This document shows, piece after piece, positions 8,887-16,117 of a stretch of 22,857 nucleotides of DNA. The notes below the pieces were generated by a model. It ran no database searches, was not told where the DNA came from, and was given only the letters and a program-made list of their open reading frames with translations. Within the stretch, counting starts at the first letter, position 1, and every line of letters begins with the position of its first letter. Where the stretch lies: NCBI GenBank assembly GCA_045600525.1, contig JAZRYC010000062.1, forward strand, positions 1 to 22,857, in the 5' to 3' direction. A program made the translations under genes and the position numbers. The DNA comes from F23-D06 sp045600525. GTDB taxonomy: Bacteria; Bacteroidota; Bacteroidia; Bacteroidales; WCHB1-69.

Positions 8887-8894
8887 CAAAGATA
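8887..8894 (-). promoter_or_regulatory. Predicted -7 box of purH
   Basis: The minus strand reads TATCTTTG, a full match to TAnnTTTG, preceded by a long T-run. The predicted start is about 8880, 48 bases before the ATG. Confidence 0.65.
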
Positions 8895-8961
8895 AAAAAA
8901 ACGCAAAGATGATGAACCGGTTTTGTGCCTTCTGATTTTCGTTATGGGAGAAACAGATGGC

Positions 8962-9033
8962 GGATGCAATGAATTGCGTCCCTACAAAGCGGACTTGGCA
9001 CGGCACTCCGTAGGGACGCAATTCATCGCGTCC
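8962..9033. repeat. REP-like inverted repeat, GGACGCAATGAATTGCGTCC family
   Basis: The arms at 8962-8985 and 9010-9033 are inverted copies of 24 bases with two mismatches, around a 24-base centre. Each arm is itself close to a palindrome: the right arm read on the minus strand gives GGACGCGATGAATTGCGTCC. A related 20-base palindrome occurs at 19331-19350, so this is a dispersed intergenic repeat. No transposase is nearby. Confidence 0.75.
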
Positions 9034-9183
9034 GTGAAACGAGAGCGCCAAATAGGTTTTGCGTATTCTTATTTCGGTATAATAAAAATCTGAAAGAAAA
9101 AAACGAAAATTTTGTGTCAGTTAGGGTGGAAAAGTGATTTTTTGCACTTTTGCGCGTTGTTTAACTCCTTAATTTGTGTGAAT

Positions 9184-9612
9184 ATGAATGAACAAGTACA
9201 AGAATTTTTAGAAGAACAAAAGAAAAAAGCGAAACAAGAACGGGACAATCACCTTTGCAAACTTGGTCTATATGATTTAGAGAAATGTACAAAATCTTAT
9301 TCTGCTTCTCCTTGGAAAAATGAAGAAGATGCACGAAATTTTGGCTATTTATATAAAGATGAAAAGGGTTGGTTTAAGTTGATCGGTAAAAGATATGCCA
9401 TCTCTGTTACTGATGAAGAATATGAAGAAATATGCAAAGTTTGTCCAATGCCTGTAAATAAAAAAGATGAATTTTCAGAAGCATTACTGGATAAAATTGA
9501 CAGCATTAGGAAAATGGTAAAATTCTTTACTGTCCTTATGATTATTTCTTTGGTTCTGGCCTTTATTGGTGCAATAATTAGTCTATTTGCATGGCCGTTC
9601 ACGCTTGTTTAG
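9184..9612 (+). CDS. Small protein of unknown function with a C-terminal membrane segment
   Basis: A 142-residue protein read from the ATG at 9184. An upstream in-frame ATG at 9112 is disfavoured because a weak -7 box (CACTTTTG, 9145-9152) lies between the two. Residues 1-24 are charged and helical (EFLEEQKKKAKQER). The middle part is soluble and contains CPMPVNKKDEF. A hydrophobic stretch (FFTVLMIISLVLAFIGAII) anchors the C-terminus, leaving only a short tail, so it may be a tail-anchored inner membrane protein. No family was recognised. The gene is AT-rich compared with purH. Confidence 0.7.
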   Translation: MNEQVQEFLEEQKKKAKQERDNHLCKLGLYDLEKCTKSYSASPWKNEEDARNFGYLYKDEKGWFKLIGKRYAISVTDEEYEEICKVCPMPVNKKDEFSEALLDKIDSIRKMVKFFTVLMIISLVLAFIGAIISLFAWPFTLV

Positions 9613-9903
9613 TTTAGTATCTTACGTTAAGAATCCTTTGCACATATTCTTGAACTATCCCGTACAAATCGGATTCATAGATATTAAACCAACTATAATA
9701 CCCCCTAAAACAAAATGTAGGAATTGGAGTGACGGGCTTAAAGCATATTTTTTACAAAATAGGGCTGGTTACGGCCTTCATCGTGCGTTCCACTAATTTC
9801 TCTAATTAAGACACATTAAGACAAATTTCACTTCATAATTAGGATAAAGGGTGAACAAGGAGCGTCAGCGCCCAATATGCATTTGTTGTTTGAAACTCTG
9901 TTG
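9613..9903. other. Intergenic region between convergent genes, nothing recognised
   Basis: These 291 bases lie between the stop of the plus-strand small gene and the stop of the minus-strand lipoprotein gene. Short open frames in it have no recognisable protein features. No clear terminator, RNA or repeat was seen. Confidence 0.4.
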
Positions 9904-10311
9904 CTAGAACGTATGGCTGTCCATCACATCTATAAGGTAATCTCCATCATGATAGCGGCAAAGGTTAACTTTGATGCCGGTGCCGGAAACATTGGCGGCA
10001 CCTTCCGGACTGTTTTCGACTGATTGATAAGCCTTTTTGAAAGATTTCTTGGCTCGGTGAAGTGCTGAGGACTCACTGCCGTAGAAACCAAACGCGACGC
10101 TATGTGCTTTGTCGGCATCGTCTGACATCACCAGAAACATCGTAGGAAAGATGATGCATTCGTATCTGTCCTGCGCTACCATATAATCAGTACTGGAATC
10201 CAGTTTGATAAAAAACAACCACTCGACATCTTCTTGCGGTTTGCAGGAGGTGAAAAGGCCGGATAGGACAAATATGCAGCTGATAACAGCAATAGAAAAT
10301 ACTCTCTTCAT
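9904..10311 (-). CDS. Small lipoprotein of unknown function
   Basis: A 135-residue protein read from the ATG at 10311. A longer in-frame start at 10392 is rejected because it lies upstream of the predicted promoter and would place the signal peptide internally. Residues 1-22 are a lipoprotein signal ending in the lipobox LFTSC, with Cys23 as the lipidated residue. The rest is a small soluble domain ending in RYHDGDYLIDVMDSHTF, with no recognised family. The gene stands alone. It is divergent from another small lipoprotein gene with which it shares a control region. Confidence 0.75.
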   Translation of the reverse strand: MKRVFSIAVISCIFVLSGLFTSCKPQEDVEWLFFIKLDSSTDYMVAQDRYECIIFPTMFLVMSDDADKAHSVAFGFYGSESSALHRAKKSFKKAYQSVENSPEGAANVSGTGIKVNLCRYHDGDYLIDVMDSHTF

Positions 10312-10350
10312 TTTGGCGTTTTTTTTTTGCTGATGTTGATTAAGAAGCGG

Positions 10351-10358
10351 CAAAAATA
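10351..10358 (-). promoter_or_regulatory. Predicted -7 box of the minus-strand lipoprotein gene
   Basis: The minus strand reads TATTTTTG (TAnnTTTG), 39 bases before the ATG at 10311. Confidence 0.55.
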
Positions 10359-10422
10359 CAAAAAAGTGAATAAATGAATCATCAATAATCATGTTTCTGC
10401 CTATGAAATAAAAGAAAATTTA

Positions 10423-10430
10423 TATCTTTG
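10423..10430 (+). promoter_or_regulatory. Predicted -7 box of the plus-strand lipoprotein gene
   Basis: TATCTTTG, a full TAnnTTTG match followed by CCG. The predicted start is about 10437, which gives a leader of about 98 bases before the ATG at 10535. Confidence 0.6.
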
Positions 10431-10534
10431 CCGTGCTGATTCTTTTAGGTTTTGATTAGGGGATTTCCGTAATTTGAAGAATTGGCCATAATGGTAAATA
10501 GGAGTCCTCATTATTATTTTAAAGTATAAAGATT

Positions 10535-10984
10535 ATGAAACAACTCAAATGCTCTCAAATCCTTATGGTTGCTTTTTTTGCCATTACGGCAATGTTGACC
10601 ACCTCATGTGGAGACAAACCTCAACCGCAAGAAGAACTTGTCCAACATACCATCACGCTTGATTTTACCGAAGCGTTTCCGCATCATACAGAAGTCACTG
10701 CTTCGGTAAGCTTGCATGAGTGGGATTCTGAAGCGGATGCTTTTGTTGACAAAATTATTGATTGTGTGATTGATGAAAATAATTCCATCGTCACCATTAC
10801 CAGCAATTCTTTGAGCAAATTATATGATTGCAATGTCAGCTATATAAACCTGTTCAATGATCCTGTCAATGTGCATGCTCCTTTTGGGAGTTCATCAGGT
10901 GACGATAAAACCTATGAAACCGCGTTTAATTGCGATAAAGTCTATTATTGGAACGACAATGCGAAATATATGGTTCTGAGATAG
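10535..10984 (+). CDS. Small lipoprotein of unknown function
   Basis: A 149-residue protein. Residues 1-24 form a lipoprotein signal ending in LTTSC, with Cys25 lipidated, followed by a linker with DKPQPQEE. The remainder alternates hydrophobic and polar residues (HTITLDFTEAFPHHTEVTASVSL), which suggests a beta-sandwich domain of about 110 residues. No family was recognised. The signal and linker suggest it is anchored on the outer membrane, as is common for Bacteroidales lipoproteins. It is transcribed divergently from the lipoprotein gene at 9904-10311, and the two proteins show no obvious similarity. Confidence 0.75.
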   Translation: MKQLKCSQILMVAFFAITAMLTTSCGDKPQPQEELVQHTITLDFTEAFPHHTEVTASVSLHEWDSEADAFVDKIIDCVIDENNSIVTITSNSLSKLYDCNVSYINLFNDPVNVHAPFGSSSGDDKTYETAFNCDKVYYWNDNAKYMVLR

Positions 10985-11051
10985 CTCTCAAGCGTAATGG
11001 AAGACGGGTGACAGATAATAGCCGTATGTCTTATTATTTACGGATGCTTGG

Positions 11052-11762
11052 TTATATTGTCCCTTTCAAGTAACCTTGACGTTCCTTTTCTGGAAATTTT
11101 TCGATGGCGTAGCGCAGCATCGTGCGCGGCATTACCTGATAACGAGTGGAAAGGTATTCCCTAAGTCGCCGCTCGTCGTGCTTGATGGTCTCGCGCAGGA
11201 GCCAGCCCACTGATTTTTGGATGAGGTCGTGCGGATGATGTAGTAAAATGTCGGCAATGGCAAAAGTGTCGTCTAACTGTCCGTGACGCACGAAATGCAT
11301 CGTGCTGACAATGGCAATGCGCTGTTCCCAAATACTGTGGCCCGATTTCGCAAGGTCGTAGAGCATCTTCCTGTCCTTGTCAAGCAGCCAAGAACCTAAA
11401 ATCTCATAGCAACTCAAATCCACCAAGTCCCAGTTGTTGATATGCACCAGATGGGATAAATAGAAATTCACACACTGCTGCTGAATTTCCGGGGAACGCT
11501 TGGCCTTCTGGAAAATCTTTACCAAAGTGAGCAGCGCCGCCAAACGCACTTCGTGATATTTAGAGGTAATACAGACTTCTAAGTCTTCAAAACTAATATT
11601 TTGCCAAACATCTTTGACGATATTTCGCGTAACCGGGACTTTGATGCCTAGGAAAACGTCGCCTTCTCCGTATTGTCCCTTCCCTGTCTTGAAAAATCGG
11701 GAAAGATTTGCTACTTGCGCGTCGTTGCGATGTTCCATCATTGTTTGTAATAGAATGTTCAT
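11052..11762 (-). CDS. AlkD-type DNA alkylation repair glycosylase (HEAT-repeat fold)
   Basis: A 236-residue protein read from the ATG at 11762. AlkD-family enzymes excise positively charged alkylated bases such as N3- and N7-alkylpurines. The N-terminus has the family signature RFFKTGKGQYGEGDVFLGIK (22-41). The residues that matter in Bacillus cereus AlkD are present: Trp111 and Asp115 in NWDLVDLS, Arg148 in WEQRIAIVST, and Trp187 in SVGWLLRE. A TTG start 63 bases upstream is rejected because it overlaps the predicted -7 box. The gene is divergent from the antiporter gene, and nothing in the context suggests a joint role. Confidence 0.92.
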   Translation of the reverse strand: MNILLQTMMEHRNDAQVANLSRFFKTGKGQYGEGDVFLGIKVPVTRNIVKDVWQNISFEDLEVCITSKYHEVRLAALLTLVKIFQKAKRSPEIQQQCVNFYLSHLVHINNWDLVDLSCYEILGSWLLDKDRKMLYDLAKSGHSIWEQRIAIVSTMHFVRHGQLDDTFAIADILLHHPHDLIQKSVGWLLRETIKHDERRLREYLSTRYQVMPRTMLRYAIEKFPEKERQGYLKGTI

Positions 11763-11822
11763 TTGCTTGGTACTGGTTGCTTGCTTTAGGTCTTTGATTG
11801 CGTTAGGCGGATAATAGGATTG

Positions 11823-11830
11823 CAAAAATA
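11823..11830 (-). promoter_or_regulatory. Predicted -7 box of the AlkD-like gene
   Basis: The minus strand reads TATTTTTG. The predicted start is about 11816, giving a leader of about 54 bases to the ATG at 11762. This supports that start over the upstream TTG. Confidence 0.5.
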
Positions 11831-12013
11831 AAATTTTTTCTCAAGAGCATCGGCAATGATGGACACCGCATCGGATTCGCTGATATAATAGCGCAGTACG
11901 TTTTGTGTGCTATAACTTTTGTGTAAGACTTTAATTGTTGCGCTTTGTGTTTTGGGTGGGATTTTAAGCGAAAACAAACCATTGTCCAAAGTCAATATGA
12001 AGGTGTTTTTTTG

Positions 12014-12021
12014 TACTTTTG
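12014..12021 (+). promoter_or_regulatory. Predicted -7 box of the antiporter gene
   Basis: TACTTTTG (TAnnTTTG). The predicted start is about 12028, 29 bases before the ATG. The first transcribed bases form a small hairpin: TTCTAA at 12028-12033 with TTAGAA at 12041-12046. Confidence 0.6.
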
Positions 12022-12056
12022 CAGTTCTTCTAATTTTTTGTTAGAAATGGTATGTT

Positions 12057-14297
12057 ATGAGCTTGTTAACTGATTTGGCGATTATTTTGATGGCTGCAGG
12101 TGTCTTCACAGTCATTTCAAAGGCATTGAAACAACCGCTTATTCTAGGGTATACTATTGCAGGATTTCTAGTCGGTCCATATTTGGGATTGTTTCCCATT
12201 TCCAGTATTGAGGGAGTCAAACAGTGGGCTGATATTGGAATTATTTTTCTTCTTTTTGCTTTAGGATTGGAGTTTAGTTTTAAAAAAGCACTTCGTGTTG
12301 GCCGTAGTGCTCTCATTACGGCATGTGTGCAATGTGCGGGAATGTTTGCAGTAGGAATGATTGTGGGACCTTTGATGGGTTGGACACTGATGGAGAGTGT
12401 TTTTTTAGGAGGACTTCTCTCAATGTCAAATACTGCTGTTATCATTAAGGCATACAACGATTTTGGTTTCAAAAATAAACCTTATGCAAATCTGCTATTT
12501 GGTTCTCTGGTATTTGATGATATTATTGCCGTTTTTCTGCTAATGCTTTTATCTACATTGGCAGCTGCTAGCCGGTTCACTGGTATAGATCTGGTTTTTG
12601 CGTTTGGAAAATTTGCATTTTTCTTGATTCTGTGGTTTGTAGTCGGCATTTTAATTATTCCATCGTTACTTAAAAGGGCTCACAAATATCTCAACAAAGA
12701 AATTATTGTTGTCATCGCTATCGGTTTGTGTTTTTTGATGGTGACGTTGGCTCAAATGGCGGGATTCTCAGCCGCATTAGGGGCTTTTGTGATGGGTTCT
12801 ATCTTGGCGGAAACTATAGAGGGAGAACGCATATTGCAATCAATGGACAGTATTAACGATTTGTTTGGTGCCATCTTTTTCGTCTCTGTCGGCATGATGG
12901 TTGATCCCGTTATGATTGCGCAACACTGGTTGCCTATCGTTATTCTAAGTTTGGTTGTCATGATCGGCATCTTTTTCTTTGCCACGGTTGGTGCCCTACT
13001 CACGGGACAAGGTATTAACGGCTCTGTCCATATCGGTTTTAGTTTGGCTCAGTTGGGAATAGGGGCATTTATTGTCATTGAAATAGGCTGCTCTATGGGG
13101 GTTATGAGAGACTTTATTTGTCCTGTGGTTGTCGCGACTTCGGTCATCACTACATTCTTCACTCCATATATGATAAAGGCGGCCGACCCTGTGTGTGATT
13201 GGCTTTACCGCGTCCTTCCACCCAAATTAATTAGCACCTTGGATTCAAAAGCCAATGCGACTGCGCTGACAGAATCTGTGGCGGCCCAAAACGAATGGAA
13301 AAACCTTCTCAAAATATACAATATCCGTTTGCTTCTCTATAGCGTGATAATCCTTGCCATTATTATTTTCTCCAATAAGCATATGGAATCCATCATACTC
13401 GGATTTTATCGCCAAGCTAATCCCGTAGTCATGGATTGGATTTGCTTCGGTGTCACAGCAATGGCTCTTCTTCCTTTTTTCTACGGATTAATTTCTAGTA
13501 GCAAAAACGAAAGAAGATCTATCGAATTGCTGATCAAATCAAATCGCAACAACAAATGGGTGGTCAGTGCTTTGACCATTGTCAAAATCCTCATATCCCT
13601 TGCTGCTTTGTTTTTTACCATCAACTGTCATCTTGCGCCGTCGTGGTTTACCATCCTCCTGATGCTTTTATTTGCTGTTTCAGCCGTTATAGTAGCACAA
13701 AAGTACTCAAAGCGCTTTTCGGCCATTGAGAACAAGTTTATTTCCAATTTCAACGAAAAAGAACAGATGGAACGTGCCGTCAAACCGGTGACAACTTCTT
13801 TGCAAGACAAACTACAGGGTTACGATGTCCATATTGAATATGTTGAAATATCGCCATCCTTTACTTTCGTAGGGAAAACTTTGCGCGAAATGCCGTTTAG
13901 GCATATGTCGGATATCAGCATCGTTGAGATTATGCATGGGGAAAGATGTGTTCGCATTCCTCGAGGTGATGAACCGATTTTCCCCCACGATATTCTATTG
14001 GCTGTTGGAACAACTGAGCAACTTCAGAAATTCCGTTCCATCATTGCTGAAAATTCTCCTGAAGTCGTACCTGATCAAAAAAGCGAATTTGTGGTTCGGA
14101 TTCTAAATATTGAAAAAGATTCTATTTTGGTGAATAAAACTCTTAAAGAGAATGATTTGAGATCGTCTGGATGTTTGGTCGTGAGTATCTTGAGAAACAA
14201 TAAGCTGATTGCAAATCCAAAATATGACGAGAAAATTCTTGAAGGGGACAGAATATGGATTGCGGGAGAAAAAAATTCTTGTGAATGGTTTATATGA
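12057..14297 (+). CDS. CPA2 family cation:proton antiporter with tandem RCK_C (TrkA-C) domains
   Basis: A 746-residue inner membrane protein. Residues 1-390 form a Na+/H+ exchanger-type core with many membrane segments, with LGLEFSF at about 69-75, SMSNTAVIIKA (122-132) and FDDIIAV (153-159). The paired Asp154-Asp155 resembles the two aspartates of NapA-type exchangers, whereas KefB/KefC have Gln-Asp. That hints at electrogenic Na+/H+ exchange, but this is inference. Four further hydrophobic segments lie at about 422-442, 458-480, 501-523 and 528-548. Two RCK_C-like domains follow (about 590-665 and 675-746), usually ligand-sensing. No NAD-binding RCK_N domain is visible, unlike KefB/KefC. 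The likely role is Na+/K+ and pH homeostasis. Confidence 0.88.
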   Translation: MSLLTDLAIILMAAGVFTVISKALKQPLILGYTIAGFLVGPYLGLFPISSIEGVKQWADIGIIFLLFALGLEFSFKKALRVGRSALITACVQCAGMFAVGMIVGPLMGWTLMESVFLGGLLSMSNTAVIIKAYNDFGFKNKPYANLLFGSLVFDDIIAVFLLMLLSTLAAASRFTGIDLVFAFGKFAFFLILWFVVGILIIPSLLKRAHKYLNKEIIVVIAIGLCFLMVTLAQMAGFSAALGAFVMGSILAETIEGERILQSMDSINDLFGAIFFVSVGMMVDPVMIAQHWLPIVILSLVVMIGIFFFATVGALLTGQGINGSVHIGFSLAQLGIGAFIVIEIGCSMGVMRDFICPVVVATSVITTFFTPYMIKAADPVCDWLYRVLPPKLISTLDSKANATALTESVAAQNEWKNLLKIYNIRLLLYSVIILAIIIFSNKHMESIILGFYRQANPVVMDWICFGVTAMALLPFFYGLISSSKNERRSIELLIKSNRNNKWVVSALTIVKILISLAALFFTINCHLAPSWFTILLMLLFAVSAVIVAQKYSKRFSAIENKFISNFNEKEQMERAVKPVTTSLQDKLQGYDVHIEYVEISPSFTFVGKTLREMPFRHMSDISIVEIMHGERCVRIPRGDEPIFPHDILLAVGTTEQLQKFRSIIAENSPEVVPDQKSEFVVRILNIEKDSILVNKTLKENDLRSSGCLVVSILRNNKLIANPKYDEKILEGDRIWIAGEKNSCEWFI

Positions 14298-14309
14298 AAA
14301 AAAAATATG

Positions 14310-14317
14310 TATGTTTG
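14310..14317 (+). promoter_or_regulatory. Predicted -7 box of the small lipoprotein gene
   Basis: TATGTTTG (TAnnTTTG) lies 12 bases after the antiporter stop. The predicted start is about 14324, 52 bases before the ATG at 14376. Confidence 0.45.
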
Positions 14318-14375
14318 CAAGGTTGATTTAATCGATAAAATTTTATAACTTTTTTTTTATTAAATTCCTACGATT

Positions 14376-14594
14376 ATGAAAAAGACTTTTCTTATTGTTT
14401 CGTTGCTTGCCATTGTTGCTATTACATTGAGTAGCTGCGGCAGTAGAGGCCATTGCTATTGTGAAGCCTATTCGCCCTATGTTGATCGTAATCAAATGTA
14501 TTCCACAGCAGACGCCATCACAACACCCGAAGGTTGTGAGCAATATGACTCTGGTTCGGCAGGCTTTTTCCATTGTTTTTGGGTTAAGGATTAA
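14376..14594 (+). CDS. Very small cysteine-rich lipoprotein
   Basis: A 72-residue protein. Residues 1-20 form a lipoprotein signal ending in LSSC, with Cys21 as the lipidated residue. The mature peptide is only about 52 residues and contains further cysteines (CGSRGHCYCEAYSP, EGCEQY, FHCFW), so disulfides or metal binding are possible. No family was recognised. It follows the antiporter gene by 78 bases, with its own predicted promoter, and a strong terminator lies 46 bases after its stop. Confidence 0.75.
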   Translation: MKKTFLIVSLLAIVAITLSSCGSRGHCYCEAYSPYVDRNQMYSTADAITTPEGCEQYDSGSAGFFHCFWVKD

Positions 14595-14640
14595 TTCAGT
14601 CCACCATCTACAGATTTAGCGTTGGCTGAAATAACAACTA

Positions 14641-14671
14641 AAAAAATCCTTTCGTTATGGAAGGATTTTTT
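14641..14671. terminator. Bidirectional intrinsic terminator between convergent genes
   Basis: AAAAAATCCTT (14641-14651) pairs with AAGGATTTTTT (14661-14671), and a C-G and a G-U pair extend the stem inward to a 5-base loop. A-tracts and T-tracts on both sides let it end transcription from the plus-strand lipoprotein gene and from the convergent lipoprotein gene that stops at 14690. Confidence 0.85.
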
Positions 14672-14689
14672 TTTGAGTTCAATTTCAAA

Positions 14690-15542
14690 CTACTTGTAGA
14701 TATACATTTTTTTAGATTCGCCAGCTAAACTTTTGATGGTGATTGAGACCGGAAAGTCATCCTCATATTCATATGTTTCGCTGTAGGTTGTGTATGTATC
14801 GACATAGGATGTGGTATCTCTTCGCTCAATGGACATGGATGTTATGTTGTTTTGAGATAGAGTAGATAGGAATGACTCCGAAGAAAGGTATTCATTGGCA
14901 CTGCCCTTGAACGGATTTTTGTACTTGTCATATGTGGCCTTGAAGGTCATGTCATTTTCAAAATCTTCAGAATCAAGATGAAAATCGATATTCGTCACAT
15001 TGCCATTGGACCATGTTAGCAGGAAGATGTAGCTTATAGTGTCGTCCTTTGTCCCCAAATGAGCTGTCTCATATTTTTGGATTTGTTTGCAAATTTGTGG
15101 GGGGAATATATGGTGCAGAATGTTTGACATTTTCTCTAGTTCCGTTGTCGTGATGTTTATACGGCTGATTTTTCCATGTTCTCTTTCATAAACTGCTGCC
15201 CCATAGAGCTGATTGTCTTTGTAGAAATCATTTCTGACAAGTTTTCCTCCATCATAGATGTATTTGGTGATTTCGTTGAAAAGGGGGTGCTCTTCGGTCT
15301 CCAGCCGATTTTTGTCGTAAGTGAATGTGGCGACGTCTGAAATCTCATCTAAATAATAGTAGTCGATTTGTTTGAGCAGATTGCCGTCCCAATGCCAGGT
15401 TTCTTCTAATTGTTGCTCGCCATCAATGACGCTGACAATTTCCTGGATTTTTTTAGAAGGATTGAATACGCCGTCTTTCTGGCAGGCGGAAAAAAGGATG
15501 GCCAAAATAATGGCGGAAAAGAATAGGATGTGTTTTTTTCAT
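14690..15542 (-). CDS. Lipoprotein of unknown function, start codon out of frame by one base (A7 tract)
   Basis: The long frame covers 14690 to about 15538. Its natural beginning would be MKKHILFFSAIILAILFSAC, a good lipoprotein signal, but the only ATG (15542-15540) is one base out of frame because of a run of seven A (15533-15539 on the minus strand). With six A the protein would be 283 residues. The only in-frame alternative near the start, TTG at 15505, would leave MAILFSAC, too short for a signal. The mature part has repeated Tyr/Asp/Gly-rich strands (YYYLDEISDVATFTYDKN, YIYDGGKLVRNDFYKDNQ) like YD-repeat-type lipoproteins of Bacteroidetes. The promoter at 15567-15574 looks intact. The shift could be a sequencing error, phase variation or a true null. 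Confidence 0.75.
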
Positions 15543-15566
15543 AATAACAGTGTTTTAATAATGTGG

Positions 15567-15574
15567 CAAAAGTA
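15567..15574 (-). promoter_or_regulatory. Predicted -7 box of the frameshifted lipoprotein gene
   Basis: The minus strand reads TACTTTTG, 24 bases before the ATG at 15542. It stands back-to-back with the identical box TACTTTTG on the plus strand at 15612-15619, with 37 bases between them. Confidence 0.6.
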
Positions 15575-15611
15575 AAAAAAATATTACCATAGAAATCTTA
15601 AAAAAAATATA

Positions 15612-15619
15612 TACTTTTG
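15612..15619 (+). promoter_or_regulatory. Predicted -7 box of the restriction-modification locus
   Basis: TACTTTTG (TAnnTTTG). The predicted start is about 15626, 17 bases before the ATG of the methyltransferase remnant. It could still drive the endonuclease gene 478 bases further on. Confidence 0.6.
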
Positions 15620-15642
15620 CATAATGAAACATCGGAATACGT

Positions 15643-16117
15643 ATGGGGGTGAAAAACAAATATGGTCAGTATTTTACGATTGATGTCATGGCAGACTTTA
15701 TGACATCCTTAATAAACCACACAAAAGAAAGTTCTGTTTTAGAACCCTCATGCGGGAAAGGTGTTTTTATTAAGAATCTTATAAAATACGGATTCTTTCT
15801 TTGAATCTTGTTGTGTGAAAGAAAAAGACTTATTTTTTTGTTATGAATCTATTGAATATATTTTGGCATATTTGAATTCTATATATGTGTTTAAGTATCT
15901 GTGCTTTAATTGGATGGTAAAGGGTGAGATTGTTGAATTCTCCGAAGCGCCACCCTCAAGCATTCCATATCGCCCCATAAATTGGAATGATGACAATGAA
16001 GTGCGTCTTCACGCTATCATTACTAAAAATACACGTGACTATATAGATGATCATAAAATAGAGCATTTATTGTTAGTTAATGAATCTTTAAAACATCTTT
16101 TTTATGCAAAAAGTTGA
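15643..16117 (+). pseudogene. Internally deleted N6-adenine DNA methyltransferase of the HincII-like system
   Basis: Two remnants lie in different frames. The N-terminal piece (15643-15804, 53 codons) reads NKYGQYFTIDVMADFM followed by VLEPSCGKGVF, the AdoMet-binding motif I of N6-adenine methyltransferases, and then stops. The C-terminal piece (open from about 15785, continuing to the stop at 16117) reads DLFFCYESIEYILAYLNS, GEIVEFSEAP and IPYRPINWNDDNEVRLH, as at the end of such enzymes. Together they encode about 160 residues, where family members usually have about 450-550. The centre, including the catalytic NPPY-type motif IV, is missing, so the product cannot methylate. The last 14 bases overlap the start of the endonuclease gene, typical of coupled M-R genes. 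Confidence 0.85.

Larger units (their letters stand above)
8833..9183. other. 351-base intergenic region between purH and a divergent small gene
   Basis: It holds the purH promoter and palindrome (8860-8894), a long imperfect inverted repeat of REP-like type (8962-9033), and a weak plus-strand -7 box, CACTTTTG, at 9145-9152, about 32 bases before the downstream ATG. No additional gene is seen. Confidence 0.6.

Noticed and set aside
9587..9796. 69-codon plus-strand frame after the small membrane protein gene
   Set aside because: It overlaps the end of that gene and has no signal, motif or start context.
11763..11825. Upstream TTG start for the AlkD-like gene
   Set aside because: The TTG lies inside the predicted -7 box, and family similarity begins after the ATG at 11762.
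11786..11995. 69-codon minus-strand frame between the AlkD-like and antiporter genes
   Set aside because: It overlaps the predicted AlkD promoter and the start of that gene in another frame; no family was recognised. A decayed gene cannot be fully excluded.
12041..12472. 143-codon minus-strand open frame over the antiporter start
   Set aside because: It lies opposite clear antiporter coding sequence and promoter.
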